Below, one piece after another: positions 10,493 through 20,600 of a stretch of 64,000 nt of DNA (position 1 is its first letter; every line of letters begins with the position of its first letter). Source of the stretch: Orychophragmus violaceus. Taxonomy: Eukaryota > Streptophyta > Magnoliopsida > Brassicales > Brassicaceae. The stretch is taken from positions 50,726,235 through 50,790,234 of the forward strand of contig CM058231.1 in assembly GCA_030180135.1 (NCBI GenBank), given 5' to 3'. The translations under genes and the position numbers were made by a program. Below the pieces are notes generated by a model. That model saw nothing but the letters and a program-made list of their open reading frames with translations, was not told where the DNA came from and made no database searches.

Positions 10493-11290
10493 TTCCCTAG
10501 TCCTTTTGTCTTAATATCTCGATCTGGCATAAGGCAAGATGCGTGTCATCCTTATATAGCCAGACCATGTTTATCGGACCAGATTTGATACTGACAATTC
10601 AAACGACTTGGGCAAGTCCGTTTGGGAATGGCCATTCTCTTACCAGCTATCAAATCTCCGATTGGCCTAGAGATATTACCTCCATTAAACGGCAGGGACA
10701 AATCCCATCTTGTTCCATCACTATGAACTACACAATTCATAATACACCCAACCAAGGTCCTTATAGCTCCCAGTTACGAAACAGCGTTAGACAATGATCA
10801 AAGCGCATTACTCCATGTGCAGCCACATGCATGCGAACTCAGGTCTAAGGACTATACTCTATAGTCGTATATGAGAACCTCTTATGACACAGATATTAAT
10901 ATCTTGTAGAGTTCTCATCAGCGGGCCATGTCCGGTCATATGCTCCCCTACATATACCTATGTGTCGACTTTGATGCCGCGCATCTATGACCCCTCGAAA
11001 CTTGGTCATAAGTCTCAACACAATCTAGTCTCAAGTGGTTGTTGGTGTTCCAATTCAACAACCTTCGACTATGGACACTATGATTTATGTCATTTCGTTA
11101 AATATGGGGTTTCAGGATCAAGTCTACTCATGTACTTCGATGGCCCATATATAATGACATGAATCATTTTGGAACGATTATTTATATCACAATTAAAATA
11201 ATCCAGAAATCATAGATTTCATAAACATAAAATATTATGTTTACATGAACCTTTCAAAATAACTAGATAAAGCCATTTACAAACTCCCAC
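10493..11290 (-). other. Element 2 3' region, near-identical to element 1
   Basis: No gene seen. It follows element 1 positions 46-800 almost base for base up to about 11180. The similarity then switches to that of element 3, marking a recombination junction near 11200-11300. Confidence 0.8.
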
Positions 11291-13812
11291 TGAAATCAAG
11301 ACTACATCTTAATTTCACTCATCCTACAGCTACAGTCCGCGACTCGTGCTTAGGCCTAAGGAGTGGCTTCGTTAATAGATTAGCAACGTTCTCATTCGAT
11401 GAAACTTGCTTATCTACTTAACACCTCTGTCATTTATCTCACGGAATAGGTTATACCTACCCTCAAGGTGTTTGGACCACTGATGTGCAGCTAGTCTCAA
11501 CTACGCTGGGATTCACATCAAGTTCAGTGATGAACTCTTCTTTCCAAACAACCTCTTTCGCCGCTTTCCAAGCTGCGAAATGTTCAGCTTAAGTCATAGA
11601 GTCAGCAACAGTGCCTTGCACCGCCAGATAGACACAAGATATAGCCGGACTGTGACCGGGAATTATCTTTGTTTATTGGAAAATTGCCTTTCAGACTCTA
11701 CCAACTTGCAGCACCTCACTTTCTCCGTAAACCAAGAATTTATCCTTAGTATTTCTCAAATACTTTGGGATATTCTTTACGGCAATCCAGTGATTCTTTG
11801 CTGGATTTGACTGGTCTTTACTTGTCTTGCTTAACATTAAAGTAACATCAAAACAAGTACGTGTCATGGCATACATGATAAATCCAATTGCCGTCGCATA
11901 TGGAATCTTATCCATGCATTCAAGCTCAGCAGATATCGTAGGACACTGCTTCTTGCTTAACGTATTGCCATGTGACATTGGCATAAAACCCTTCTTGGAT
12001 TGCTGATTACGTGTAGGACTTTGTCAATTTAAGAATCCTGACTTTGTCCTACCAGTTGTTTTGGATCTCTATCTCTAGATCCAAAATCCAAGAACATACG
12101 TGGCTTTACCCATGTCAATCATTAAACCAACTCCCAAGCCAGTCCTTTACCGACTGCAGCATTGGGACGTTATTTCCGAGAATCAGTATGTCATCGACAT
12201 ACAATATGAGAAATGCAACATCGCTCCCACTTATCTTTTAGTAAACGCACAGTTCCACTTCGTTCCTGTTCAAGTCAAAACTTTGACTACTTCAACAGAA
12301 CGAAGATTCCAACTCCGATGTGTTTGCTTCCATCCATGAATGGATCAATGAAGCTAACTTACACATAGTGTAATTTTTCGGAGTCCGGGCTCACTTTCGC
12401 TTTTGTGAATTTCGTAGGTTCGTCACTTTCAATGATCATCAGATCATGGCAACTTTCAATGATCATCAGGTTCAACTAATGACGAGAAATCACTCTCGGA
12501 TTAGTGACTGATTCATTCAGATCTGCAAACTTCAGGCTCTACAGGTGTAGATTCTACAGAAATCTGTAAATTCATCCGCTGCTCTTCCTCAACAGGTTGA
12601 GCAACCTCCTGTATTTCTCGAATTTCTTCGAGTTATACTTTTACTCCCACTGTTCTTCTTGGAAAGTTACTTCCCTTCTTAGAAAACAGAATGGACGTAA
12701 AAGTAACAAGCCTTGGTTTCCCTAGGACAACCAGCGAAGTAGCTCAACTACAAATACTCAGTAAAGACGAATTTGGATCATTTCCAATCCACATTTACGT
12801 GGTGTCTTTCAACTGATATTGGTGGAACTATTTTAGCGTAAACTTAGATATTTCTAGAGCGTTATTCTTAAAGAATATCATGGAAGATTCGTGTGACTCA
12901 TCTTTAATCATTTCTAATAAGATCTGATTCTTTCTCACAGAAACACCTCCAGGTTTTCAGGAGAAATGAGCTGTGAAACGATTTCACACTCATTCAGATG
13001 ATCACACAATCAATGACATAAGTATTCTCACTCGTGATCTAATCCAGAGTCTTAATACTTCTGTCATTCAGATTCTATACCTCATTTTGGAACTCTTTCG
13101 ATCATATCAAAGATTCCGACTTGTGTCTCATCAAATGAACACAGTCACACTCACTGAAGTAATCAGTAGAGACAATGAAGTACAGGAAATTTTCTCTGGC
13201 ATTACTGCTCATCGGACCACATACATGAGTATGTCCAATGTCCAATAAGCCTTTGGGCTTTTCTCTAGCTCGGCTAAGATGGGCCCTTTGTGTTTTGGTC
13301 CAGTAAGAAGAATTCAAGTCTCATAAGATATCCATTCAAATGAGCCCAAAAGTCCATAACTATGGGGTTTCTGAATCCGACTTACTCTATGTGACCAAAA
13401 CATTTATGCCAAGAAAAATCAGGTTTAATTCATCAGATTTAAACCAATTCGGTATTTATGTTATATTTAGGCACTCTTTGGTTTAAGATATAAAACCCAT
13501 TCCTTGAATAGGGCGCTACAATTAACATTTCATTAAGATCAAAAGAACAAAACTTGTCTTTATCAAAATGAAAACATTCAAATTCTTCACAAGAAAATGA
13601 AAAACAACTCTGCTTAAAGAAGGTACATTGTAGCAATTACTTAATTCAAAACCAAGCCTCAAAGGCATCTACAAGTGAAAACCCTACGGCTGAGGCAGCA
13701 TCCCAAGCTCCTTCCAGATACGCAGTTCCACTTGCCCTTCCTTCAACGTTCTACTGTTGTTCAGGCTCTGCATATTATAACAAATATCAGTGCCACAACC
13801 AGTATCCAATAC
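11291..13812 (-). pseudogene. Element 2 decayed Copia protease-integrase-RT-RNase H
   Basis: Remains of pol with many stops, frameshifts and deletions. Recognisable pieces: an RT C-terminal/RNase H linker segment (11691-11984, with IPYATAIGFIMYAMTRT and KNIPKYLRNTKDKFLVYG), an RT palm relic near 12180-12200 where a YVDD-type region reads in broken frame, an integrase fragment at 13102-13317 (HTHVCGPMSSNARENF, catalytic Asp replaced), and a pre-integrase fragment at 13439-13636. The same lesions are seen in element 3 (20601-23130), so decay predates the separation of the two. The protease VLDTGCG motif begins right after the gag stop. Confidence 0.88.
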
Positions 13813-14703
13813 CTATAAGGTATAACTTGAAGTAATAACATGAATACCTGAGGAAGTAGTCTCATACATCGACTTCAACTCCTCATAATCTTCCATGAAT
13901 TTAATGCAATCTATTTTCCAATGCCCAGTCTCTTTACAGTAGCAGCACTTACCAACGTAAGAGGTATCTGACTCGGGCTCAGAAGACACACGCTTGCCAT
14001 GATTCAAAATCTGGACAACATTGTCTTCACCCTTGTCAGCATTAGGTTTAGTAAACCTACCCTTCTCATTCATGAGATTGTACAGGGTACTCTTCACGTT
14101 TGGCTCAACTGTCTTGAGCATATCATGCAGTTCAGTCAACGTCTTCGTTAAGCCTTTCTTGATATAGTTCCTCACGAACTTATCATAGCTTGACGGCAGT
14201 GACTGCAGAATGATCTCAGTTGCCAATTCTTGGCTAACTGGATAATCCAGTTTCCTCAGGTTATCAATGTAACCCATCATTTTACTGACATGAGGACTTA
14301 CTGGATGATCATTTGGTAGCTTGCAGCTAGTGAGAGATTTAACCAACTGGTATCTCTCCACTCTTACCTGCTCCTGAAATTTCAATTTCAGGCTGCTGAT
14401 CATCTCTATTGGCGACTCCATGTTCTCATATTGCTTCCGCAAATCTGAGTCCATGGTAGCCAATATCAGACCACCCACATCTACCGCATCATTATAATGC
14501 TTATTCCAAGCATTATATACTGCATGAGAGGCATTGGACCCGATCCTCACGGGGAGAGCTCTTTCAAGGACATAGTCCTTTCTCTCCTGCCTGAGAACTA
14601 GTCTCAAGTTCCGCGACCAAGTCAAGAAATTTGATCCGTTCAGTTTGTCCATCTCAAGGACATACCGGATCGAGAAAGTGTTTTGATTGTTTGTGCTCGT
14701 CAT
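13813..14703 (-). CDS. gag: Element 2 Gag, intact and terminated just before protease
   Basis: 296-residue Copia Gag. Core about 10-210 with WSRNLRLVLRQERKDYVLERAL and the helical YIDNLRKLDYPVSQELA region, then a basic linker and a CCHC knuckle CCYCKETGHWKIDC (about 253-266). The TAG stop falls where element 1 has a Trp codon (TGG) immediately before the protease motif, so a one-base change cut Gag away from Pol. The protein is about 96% identical by eye to the Gag of element 3 although the two elements carry different LTR families. The frame is open throughout while pol is ruined, which suggests Gag alone has been kept. ATG 14701-14703 is the same start as in elements 1 and 3. Confidence 0.92.
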   Translation of the reverse strand: MTSTNNQNTFSIRYVLEMDKLNGSNFLTWSRNLRLVLRQERKDYVLERALPVRIGSNASHAVYNAWNKHYNDAVDVGGLILATMDSDLRKQYENMESPIEMISSLKLKFQEQVRVERYQLVKSLTSCKLPNDHPVSPHVSKMMGYIDNLRKLDYPVSQELATEIILQSLPSSYDKFVRNYIKKGLTKTLTELHDMLKTVEPNVKSTLYNLMNEKGRFTKPNADKGEDNVVQILNHGKRVSSEPESDTSYVGKCCYCKETGHWKIDCIKFMEDYEELKSMYETTSSGIHVITSSYTL

Positions 14704-16340
14704 AGCTGAAATTTAGAGATAAAACGAGTTTTAGTTATTTAGTTCATAAAAGAGTAATCTTAATAACTTATAAGAAAACTCGCATTGCATTCAAAATTTC
14801 TTTGTTTAACCTCATAAGAATGCAATGATTCCGAGACCCATGTTCAGCTAAATCCAAAGTGGGCCACTGGCCGTCACCCGAAATTAGCTTTACTTGGTAA
14901 GCATACACACAGCTAGTTATATCTCATATAACTCTCGGTTGTGAATTGGACCCGAGGCCCAAATTCACCAGATGTCTCAAGGCCCGGGACTCCCGATGGC
15001 CCAGTCAAGGAAACCAATCTCTTACAGTCAAATAATCACTAAAGTCTGGGACTCCCAATGAAATTAGTGACTATATACTACTTTACTTATGCGAAAACAG
15101 ACACCTCACACTGTAAGCCATATCTGTAATCGAATAAGCGTTAAGTAGCTGACAAGATTGGAAAGACATCCAAGCTTGATATTGTTTTTGAGGATTTTTA
15201 AATTTTATTTCCAAAAATAGAAGATTACTATTTTGGGAAACTTACTTATTTTAGAAACTTTCTAAATTTAGTAACTTACTAAAAATAGAAATTTCTAATT
15301 TAATATTTTATTAATATTTTCGGGTTGGGTCATAAATTATAGGCCCAATTCTTGGCCCAAGACCATAGAATTCCAGTTGGCCCAATAATTTGACATAACC
15401 GATTCGGTTTATTAATTCTGGTCCAAGACCAAATTAACTATCAAAACCATCGGTTATTTACTAAACCAGACCTGTTCTAAATTATTTGGTCCAACCAAAT
15501 CAAACTTAGATCAGCCTTCGGTTTAGGTTAAAATTCAATTTTTGAATTTCAATCCGGTTTAACCAGAAATTAAATAATACCATGTATTAAATAATTTACA
15601 GCAAACCGCGATTCGGGTTAACCGCTTGAACCACCAATTAAATTGGATCGGTTCAGTTAAATCCAAAACCGGGAAGAAACACCTAGTGTTTTAGCCAATT
15701 TGATTTAACTTGCGGTTTAAGGCTTTAAACACACAATTAACCGCCAATTAAATGGACCGGTTAAATCGGTGCGGTTTTGGGCAACGAACCGCGAAGCTCG
15801 GTTTAACCGATTGACTATTCGCGGGACGTAAAATTTTAACGGGCCAACGATCGGATCCATGATCCAACTCGGCCCATTAACGCAATCGATGGCCCATGAA
15901 CCATTGGAGACCTAGCGGGTGCTCACGATCGCTAACGATCGATCATCGCACGGTCTCTCGTGTTAACATCGTGTTAACATCAACGATCACGTGTTATCAT
16001 TGGCCATCGATCGCATGGATCATGATTACTCGCCGAACATTCACGCCGGCTTTCAGATTAAACAACATAATCGACTCAATTAATTAAAGAGATCGCAACA
16101 CACGGCTCAATATCGATCAACACACGATCACTATGCGATCATGCATCACTCGGCAAAGCAACACAAGCACACGCCCGAGACCAATTAGGGTTTTAATTAA
16201 TTCATCATTTCACTTGATAATTAATCGGCTCTTCACATGCCAAAACCAAAACACTCGATTAGGGTTTTTAATAACTATAATCAATTACAAGAAAATTATT
16301 AAACAGCCCTATGATCCAAATTACAAGAACTAATAACCTG
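14704..16340 (-). other. Element 2 5' leader (family A)
   Basis: No gene seen. Very close to the element 1 leader from 14750 to about 15880. From about 15880 to 16310 the sequence is rearranged and rich in GATCGATC, CGATCG and GTTAAC palindromes. Confidence 0.8.
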
Positions 16341-16352
16341 GCTCTGATACCA
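16341..16352 (-). other. Element 2 primer binding site, iMet-tRNA type
   Basis: Minus strand TGGTATCAGAGC, one base from the LTR. Confidence 0.95.
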
Positions 16353-16353
16353 C

Positions 16354-17038
16354 TGAAGGATTATGGTGTTTGTTCAAGGTTCAATTCCCAAATTGCAACC
16401 TAGCACATAATCTTAAAACAGATCTAGGTTCTTGTAACTGAATCATAAAACCAACCTGTGACATTACCTTTTGCAGCGGATTAGAGATGGTAATGACAAG
16501 ATCAGTTAGAACAGATGAACAACCTGCTCCTCCTTCGGTATCCACACTCTTACAATCTGGGATGGCTGCTAGACCAAAGAGATGGATCAGATCAGAAAAG
16601 AGAGAGTTAGAGCGAGGATGAGATGGTTTTCGGCCACACTAGAAATCGCAAGGAATAATGGGTTACCCAACCCTAATCGATTTCTTAATGCCTCATTAAC
16701 TCTCTAATGGGCCCAAGTCTAATGACTAATGGCTCATTTATCATTTGGGCCCAAGACACAAATCAGACAAAAGCCTGCATTTTGTCTGGCCCAATTCTCT
16801 GATCCAATACAGTAAATGCCATTGCATCTTACTGTATTAATTCCATTTAACTTTCCCGTTAGCTATGGTGTGTGACCCTTCGGGATCATACAATACTGGT
16901 AATAAGTCCTAAACTTATAGATCAAGAGCGGACTCTAGCAAGCCATCATGATCACCCAGTATTTATGACTTATGTCTGATCTCGACACTTATTATACTTT
17001 CTAGAGATAGTACGGTAGATTTCAGGACATTCCCAACA
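16354..17038 (-). repeat. Element 2 5' LTR (685 bp)
   Basis: Same as 9738-10422 except for about three single-base differences seen by eye. Bordered by target duplication ATCAG at 17039-17043. Confidence 0.95.
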
Positions 17039-17355
17039 ATCAGAGTGCGCAGCGGAAGCGTGGTAGGTCATTCCCCACAAGTCAGATTGGAAGTCGGTTT
17101 GGAAATCAGAGTGCGCAGCGGAAGCGCGGTGGGTTGTTTCCCACAAGTCAGGTAGCCATAATGGACATGGTTAACCTCATTGTTCACCAATAAAAAGCAA
17201 GGATGATGGTTTATACGACAGTCAACACCATAGTGCACGGTAATGGTAAACCGTCAAAGAGAATCCATTTAGAAGTGGATGATGCACTATGGCACGGTAA
17301 TGGAAACCGTTGAGGAGAACTGGATTGAAACGGAGCATCTCATTCAAGTATTAGA
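17039..17355 (+). mobile_element. Element C1 internal region, part 2
   Basis: Continues from 9737 after element 2 is removed and aligns with 34999-35270 of C2. It contains two copies of an AATCAGAGTGCGCAGCGGAA-type segment about 65 bp apart (17038 and 17103). An extra CATAGTGCACGGTAATGG repeat near 17229-17300 is present once in C2, so C1 has a small tandem duplication there. No ORF with a domain. Ends with TTAGA, the target of element 3. Confidence 0.85.
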
Positions 17356-17993
17356 TGTTGGAATTGTGTCCAGTAATCTCGGTACTGTCTCTAGAAAGTA
17401 AGAGTATGTCAATGATCAGACATAAGTCATATAATACTGGGGGTCATGATGGCTTGCTAGAGTCCGCTCATGATCTATAAGTCTTGGACTTATTGCCTTT
17501 ATTATATGATCCCATATGGGTCACACGCCTAAGCTAACAGGAAATTGTGTAGGAACGGCTTAGCAGAAGTACGGTAAAAGTGCCAGGCATTTGTCGTACT
17601 AAGAGAGAGATTAATGGGTCTGATTAAATCCAAGGGATTTAATCGGATTGGTATTTGGGCCCAAAAGCCCAAAAGGGAAAGAGAAGGGTTTTATAAACTA
17701 AAACCCAAAACTCTTTCTCCCTAACCCTAGCCTCCCTGCGCCAACTCTCTCTGTGTCTGCGCCTCCTCTTCCGTGGTCTAGCAGCCTCTCTTCCTGCTTG
17801 GTGTGCGTGTGTGAACCTCTGGAGGAGTTATCATTTGGTGGCTCTCTGATCTCTGACCTGTTCTCTCTTTCCGCTGCATAAACAGGTAAAAGGTGAGATC
17901 ATAAAGTTTCTATTCAAGAAGAACCTAGATCAGCATGTTTAGGATAATCTGAATCTGAGAATTGAATCAGGATTAGTTCCAAAACATTCTTCA
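17356..17993 (+). repeat. Element 3 5' LTR (638 bp)
   Basis: TG...CA ends. TATAAA at 17692-17697 lies after GGGCCCAAAAG tracts and is a good candidate TATA box. Transcription would then start in the CTCTTTCTCC-rich stretch downstream. Confidence 0.94.
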
Positions 17994-17994
17994 G

Positions 17995-18006
17995 TGGTAT
18001 CAGAGC
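17995..18006 (+). other. Element 3 primer binding site, iMet-tRNA type
   Basis: TGGTATCAGAGC one base after the LTR. Confidence 0.96.
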
Positions 18007-19709
18007 TATTGGTTCTTAGGATTTCTTGTTTAGATTCAATGTTTAGGTTGTTTAAATTGTTTAGAAGTGTTTTGAATCAACTACTGATAAGATAAATCAC
18101 TTAAGAAACAAGAATTGAACCCTAAACAAACATTTGAAATCGCAAACCAAGCTATATGACTTAGTAAGCGATCGGCCGAGAATAGAACCGATCGGCCAAG
18201 ACCGATCGCATGTATCGATCGTCGATCGATAGCATGGATCGATCGTTGCCCGATCGGATCGATCAACCGCGGAGCGAGCATCGCATGGATCCGCAAGGAT
18301 TGCATGGATTGTGTCGTCCGGTTGGATCGCTCGTCCGTGAGGCGCAAGGCGATGCTTGCATCGAGCCTTGCCCGTCCCGCGTCCCGTCCGATCACAAGAG
18401 ATGGCCCGGCTGTCTCGTCCCGATCTCACGGCCCATCCCGTCCCGAGCATCGTCCCGAACGATCGTCCCGTCCAAGCAGCCGTCCTCGATCGTGGATCAA
18501 ACGCGGCTGGCTTGCGGCTGTCGTGATTGCTTGAAGCTCACGGCTAGGTCATGATCGGTTCGGTTCGGTTCAAGGTTCGGTTTAAAATTTTAATTAAAAT
18601 TATTCGTTCTGGTTTAATAAACAGATTTAATAAATTTATTAAGTCTGGTTAAACCGGAATAAGAAATCCAATGTCGAAAGAAATATTGGATTTTGTGCCT
18701 AAACCAGGATTTTCTAATTTGATTTGGTTGGACCAAATAAATTGAGAAAATCCGGTTTAGTAAATAACCGGTTGACAATTGTGGTCATCGTAATAATTAA
18801 TTTTGGTTAAGACCAATTTTAATGAACCAGACCGGTTATGTCATTTAATTGGGCAATTGGGTTATGTCTTGGACATGAACCAATTCTTGGGCCTCGGGCC
18901 AAGAAGTTAAAACAATTGGGCCAATTATTTGAGTCTTTTCTTCAGAATTAATTTGAAATTTATTTTTATAAAATTATAAAATCGATTTTAAATTAATGAG
19001 TTTCCAAAATTTTGAAATTAGAAAGTTTCTTAAATTAGAAGTTTCTAGATTTGCATGTTTTGGATTTTAGGAAATTTCTATATTTAGAAAGTTTCCAATT
19101 TTAGGAAGTTTCCAATTTTAGAAAGTTTCCAAAATTAGTAGGTTTCCCAAAAAGGAAAGTTTCCCAAAATAGTAATCTTCTATTTTGGGATGAATTTTTA
19201 ATAAACCTACAAACCTCAAATAATATCAAGCGTTGGATGTCTTGTCCAGTCTATGTCAGCTGTCGAAGCCCATTCAATTGTATTCATGGCCTTACAGTGT
19301 GAGGCTGTCTACTTTTGCGTGGATAAGACGGTTTGTGATTCATAAATGTCATTGGGAGTCCCAGACATTAATGATTACATGACTGTATAGTCTGGTTTTC
19401 TTGACTAGGCCATCGGGAGTCCCGGGCCTTGAGACATCAGAGTGGATTGGGCCTCGGGCCCAGATTCACAACCAAGAGTTATATCACGGATATAATTAGC
19501 CGAGATAGGGCTTACCGATATAAGCTAAAGTTGGGTGACGGCCAGTGGCCCACTTTAATCTTAGTTATATGTGGATCTTGGAATCATTATATTCTATTGA
19601 GGGTAACTTATGTTATTGAATATAATGCGTGATTAATCATATTAAATTTAATACAAGATTAATCATATTGAACATATTAACTAAAATTCTTTTATCTTAA
19701 ATTTCAGCT
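18007..19709 (+). other. Element 3 5' leader (family B) with CGATCG cluster
   Basis: 1.7 kb, no gene recognised. Seven CGATCG hexamers lie between 18169 and 18256. The next 240 bp are GC-rich, and AT-rich sequence with CCGGTTTA and GAAAGTTTCC motifs follows. The last 150 bp match the element 4 leader at 63856-64000. ORFs at 18081-18554 come from GC-rich, stop-poor DNA and have no domain. Confidence 0.8.
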
Positions 19710-20600
19710 ATGACTAGCACAAACAATCAAAACACTTTCTCGATCCGGTCTGTCCTTGAGATGGACAAGCTGAACGGATCAAATTTCTTGACTTGGTCGC
19801 GGAACCTGAGGCTAGTCCTCAGACAGGAGAGAAAGGACTATGTCCTTGAGAGAGCTCTCCCCGTGAGGATCGGGTCCAATGCTTCTCATGCAGTATATAA
19901 TGCTTGGAATAAGCATTATAATGATACGGTAGATGTGCGTGGTATGATATTGGCTACCATGGACTCAGACTTGCGGGAGCAATATGAGAACATGGAGTCG
20001 CCAATAGAAATGATCAGCAGCCTGAAATTGAAATTTCAGGAGCAGATAAGAGTGGAGAGATACCGGTTGGTTAAGTCTCTCACTAGCTGCAAGCTACCAA
20101 ATGATCATCCAGTGAGTCCTCATGTCAGTAAAATGATGGGTTACATTGATAACCTGAGGAAACTGGATTATCCAGTTAGCCAAGAATTGGCAACTGAGAT
20201 CATTCTGCAGTCACTGCCGTCAAGCTATGATAAGTTCAGAAGGAACTATATCAAGAAAGGCTTAACGAAGACGCTGACTGAACTGCATGATATGCTCAAG
20301 ACAGTTGAGCCAAACGTGAAGAGTACCCTGTACAATCTCATGAATGAGAAGGGTAGGTTTACTAAACCTAATGCTGACAAGGGTGAAGACAAAGTTGTCC
20401 AGATTTTGAATCATGGCAAGCGTGTGTCTTCTGAGCCCGAGTCAGATACCTCTTACGTTGGTAAGTGCTGCTACTGTAAAGAGACTGGGCATTGGAAGAG
20501 AAATTGCATTAAATTCATGGAAGATGATGAGGAGTTGAAGTTGATTTATGAGACTACTTCCTCAGGTATTCATGTTATTACTTCAAGTTCTACCTTATAG
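19710..20600 (+). CDS. gag: Element 3 Gag, intact and terminated just before protease
   Basis: 296-residue Copia Gag of the same length and design as that of element 2, with core then CCHC knuckle CCYCKETGHWKRNC. Start ATG 19710 follows a TTTCAGCT context shared by all four Copia elements. TAG at 20598-20600 stands in place of the Trp codon before the protease motif, and the VLDTGCG codons follow directly. Expected to form the particle shell. RT, integrase and protease would have to come from another element. Confidence 0.93.
   Translation: MTSTNNQNTFSIRSVLEMDKLNGSNFLTWSRNLRLVLRQERKDYVLERALPVRIGSNASHAVYNAWNKHYNDTVDVRGMILATMDSDLREQYENMESPIEMISSLKLKFQEQIRVERYRLVKSLTSCKLPNDHPVSPHVSKMMGYIDNLRKLDYPVSQELATEIILQSLPSSYDKFRRNYIKKGLTKTLTELHDMLKTVEPNVKSTLYNLMNEKGRFTKPNADKGEDKVVQILNHGKRVSSEPESDTSYVGKCCYCKETGHWKRNCIKFMEDDEELKLIYETTSSGIHVITSSSTL

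Larger units (their letters stand above)
9738..17038 (-). mobile_element. Copia element 2: complete, LTR family A, gag-only cassette, TSD ATCAG
   Basis: 7,301 bp with two 685-bp LTRs and perfect 5-bp target duplications ATCAG (9733-9737 and 17039-17043). The minus-strand order is LTR 16354-17038, PBS 16341-16352, leader, intact gag ORF, decayed pol, 3' region, duplicated PPT, LTR 9738-10422. By eye the two LTRs differ at about three positions, so insertion is recent even though pol is dead. The empty site is preserved in copy C2 near 34999-35020. Confidence 0.95.

Noticed and set aside
18081..18554. Overlapping ORFs on both strands, Arg/Ser/Pro-rich
   Set aside because: GC-rich GATCGATC DNA has few stops on either strand. 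No domain and no conserved frame in the other leaders.
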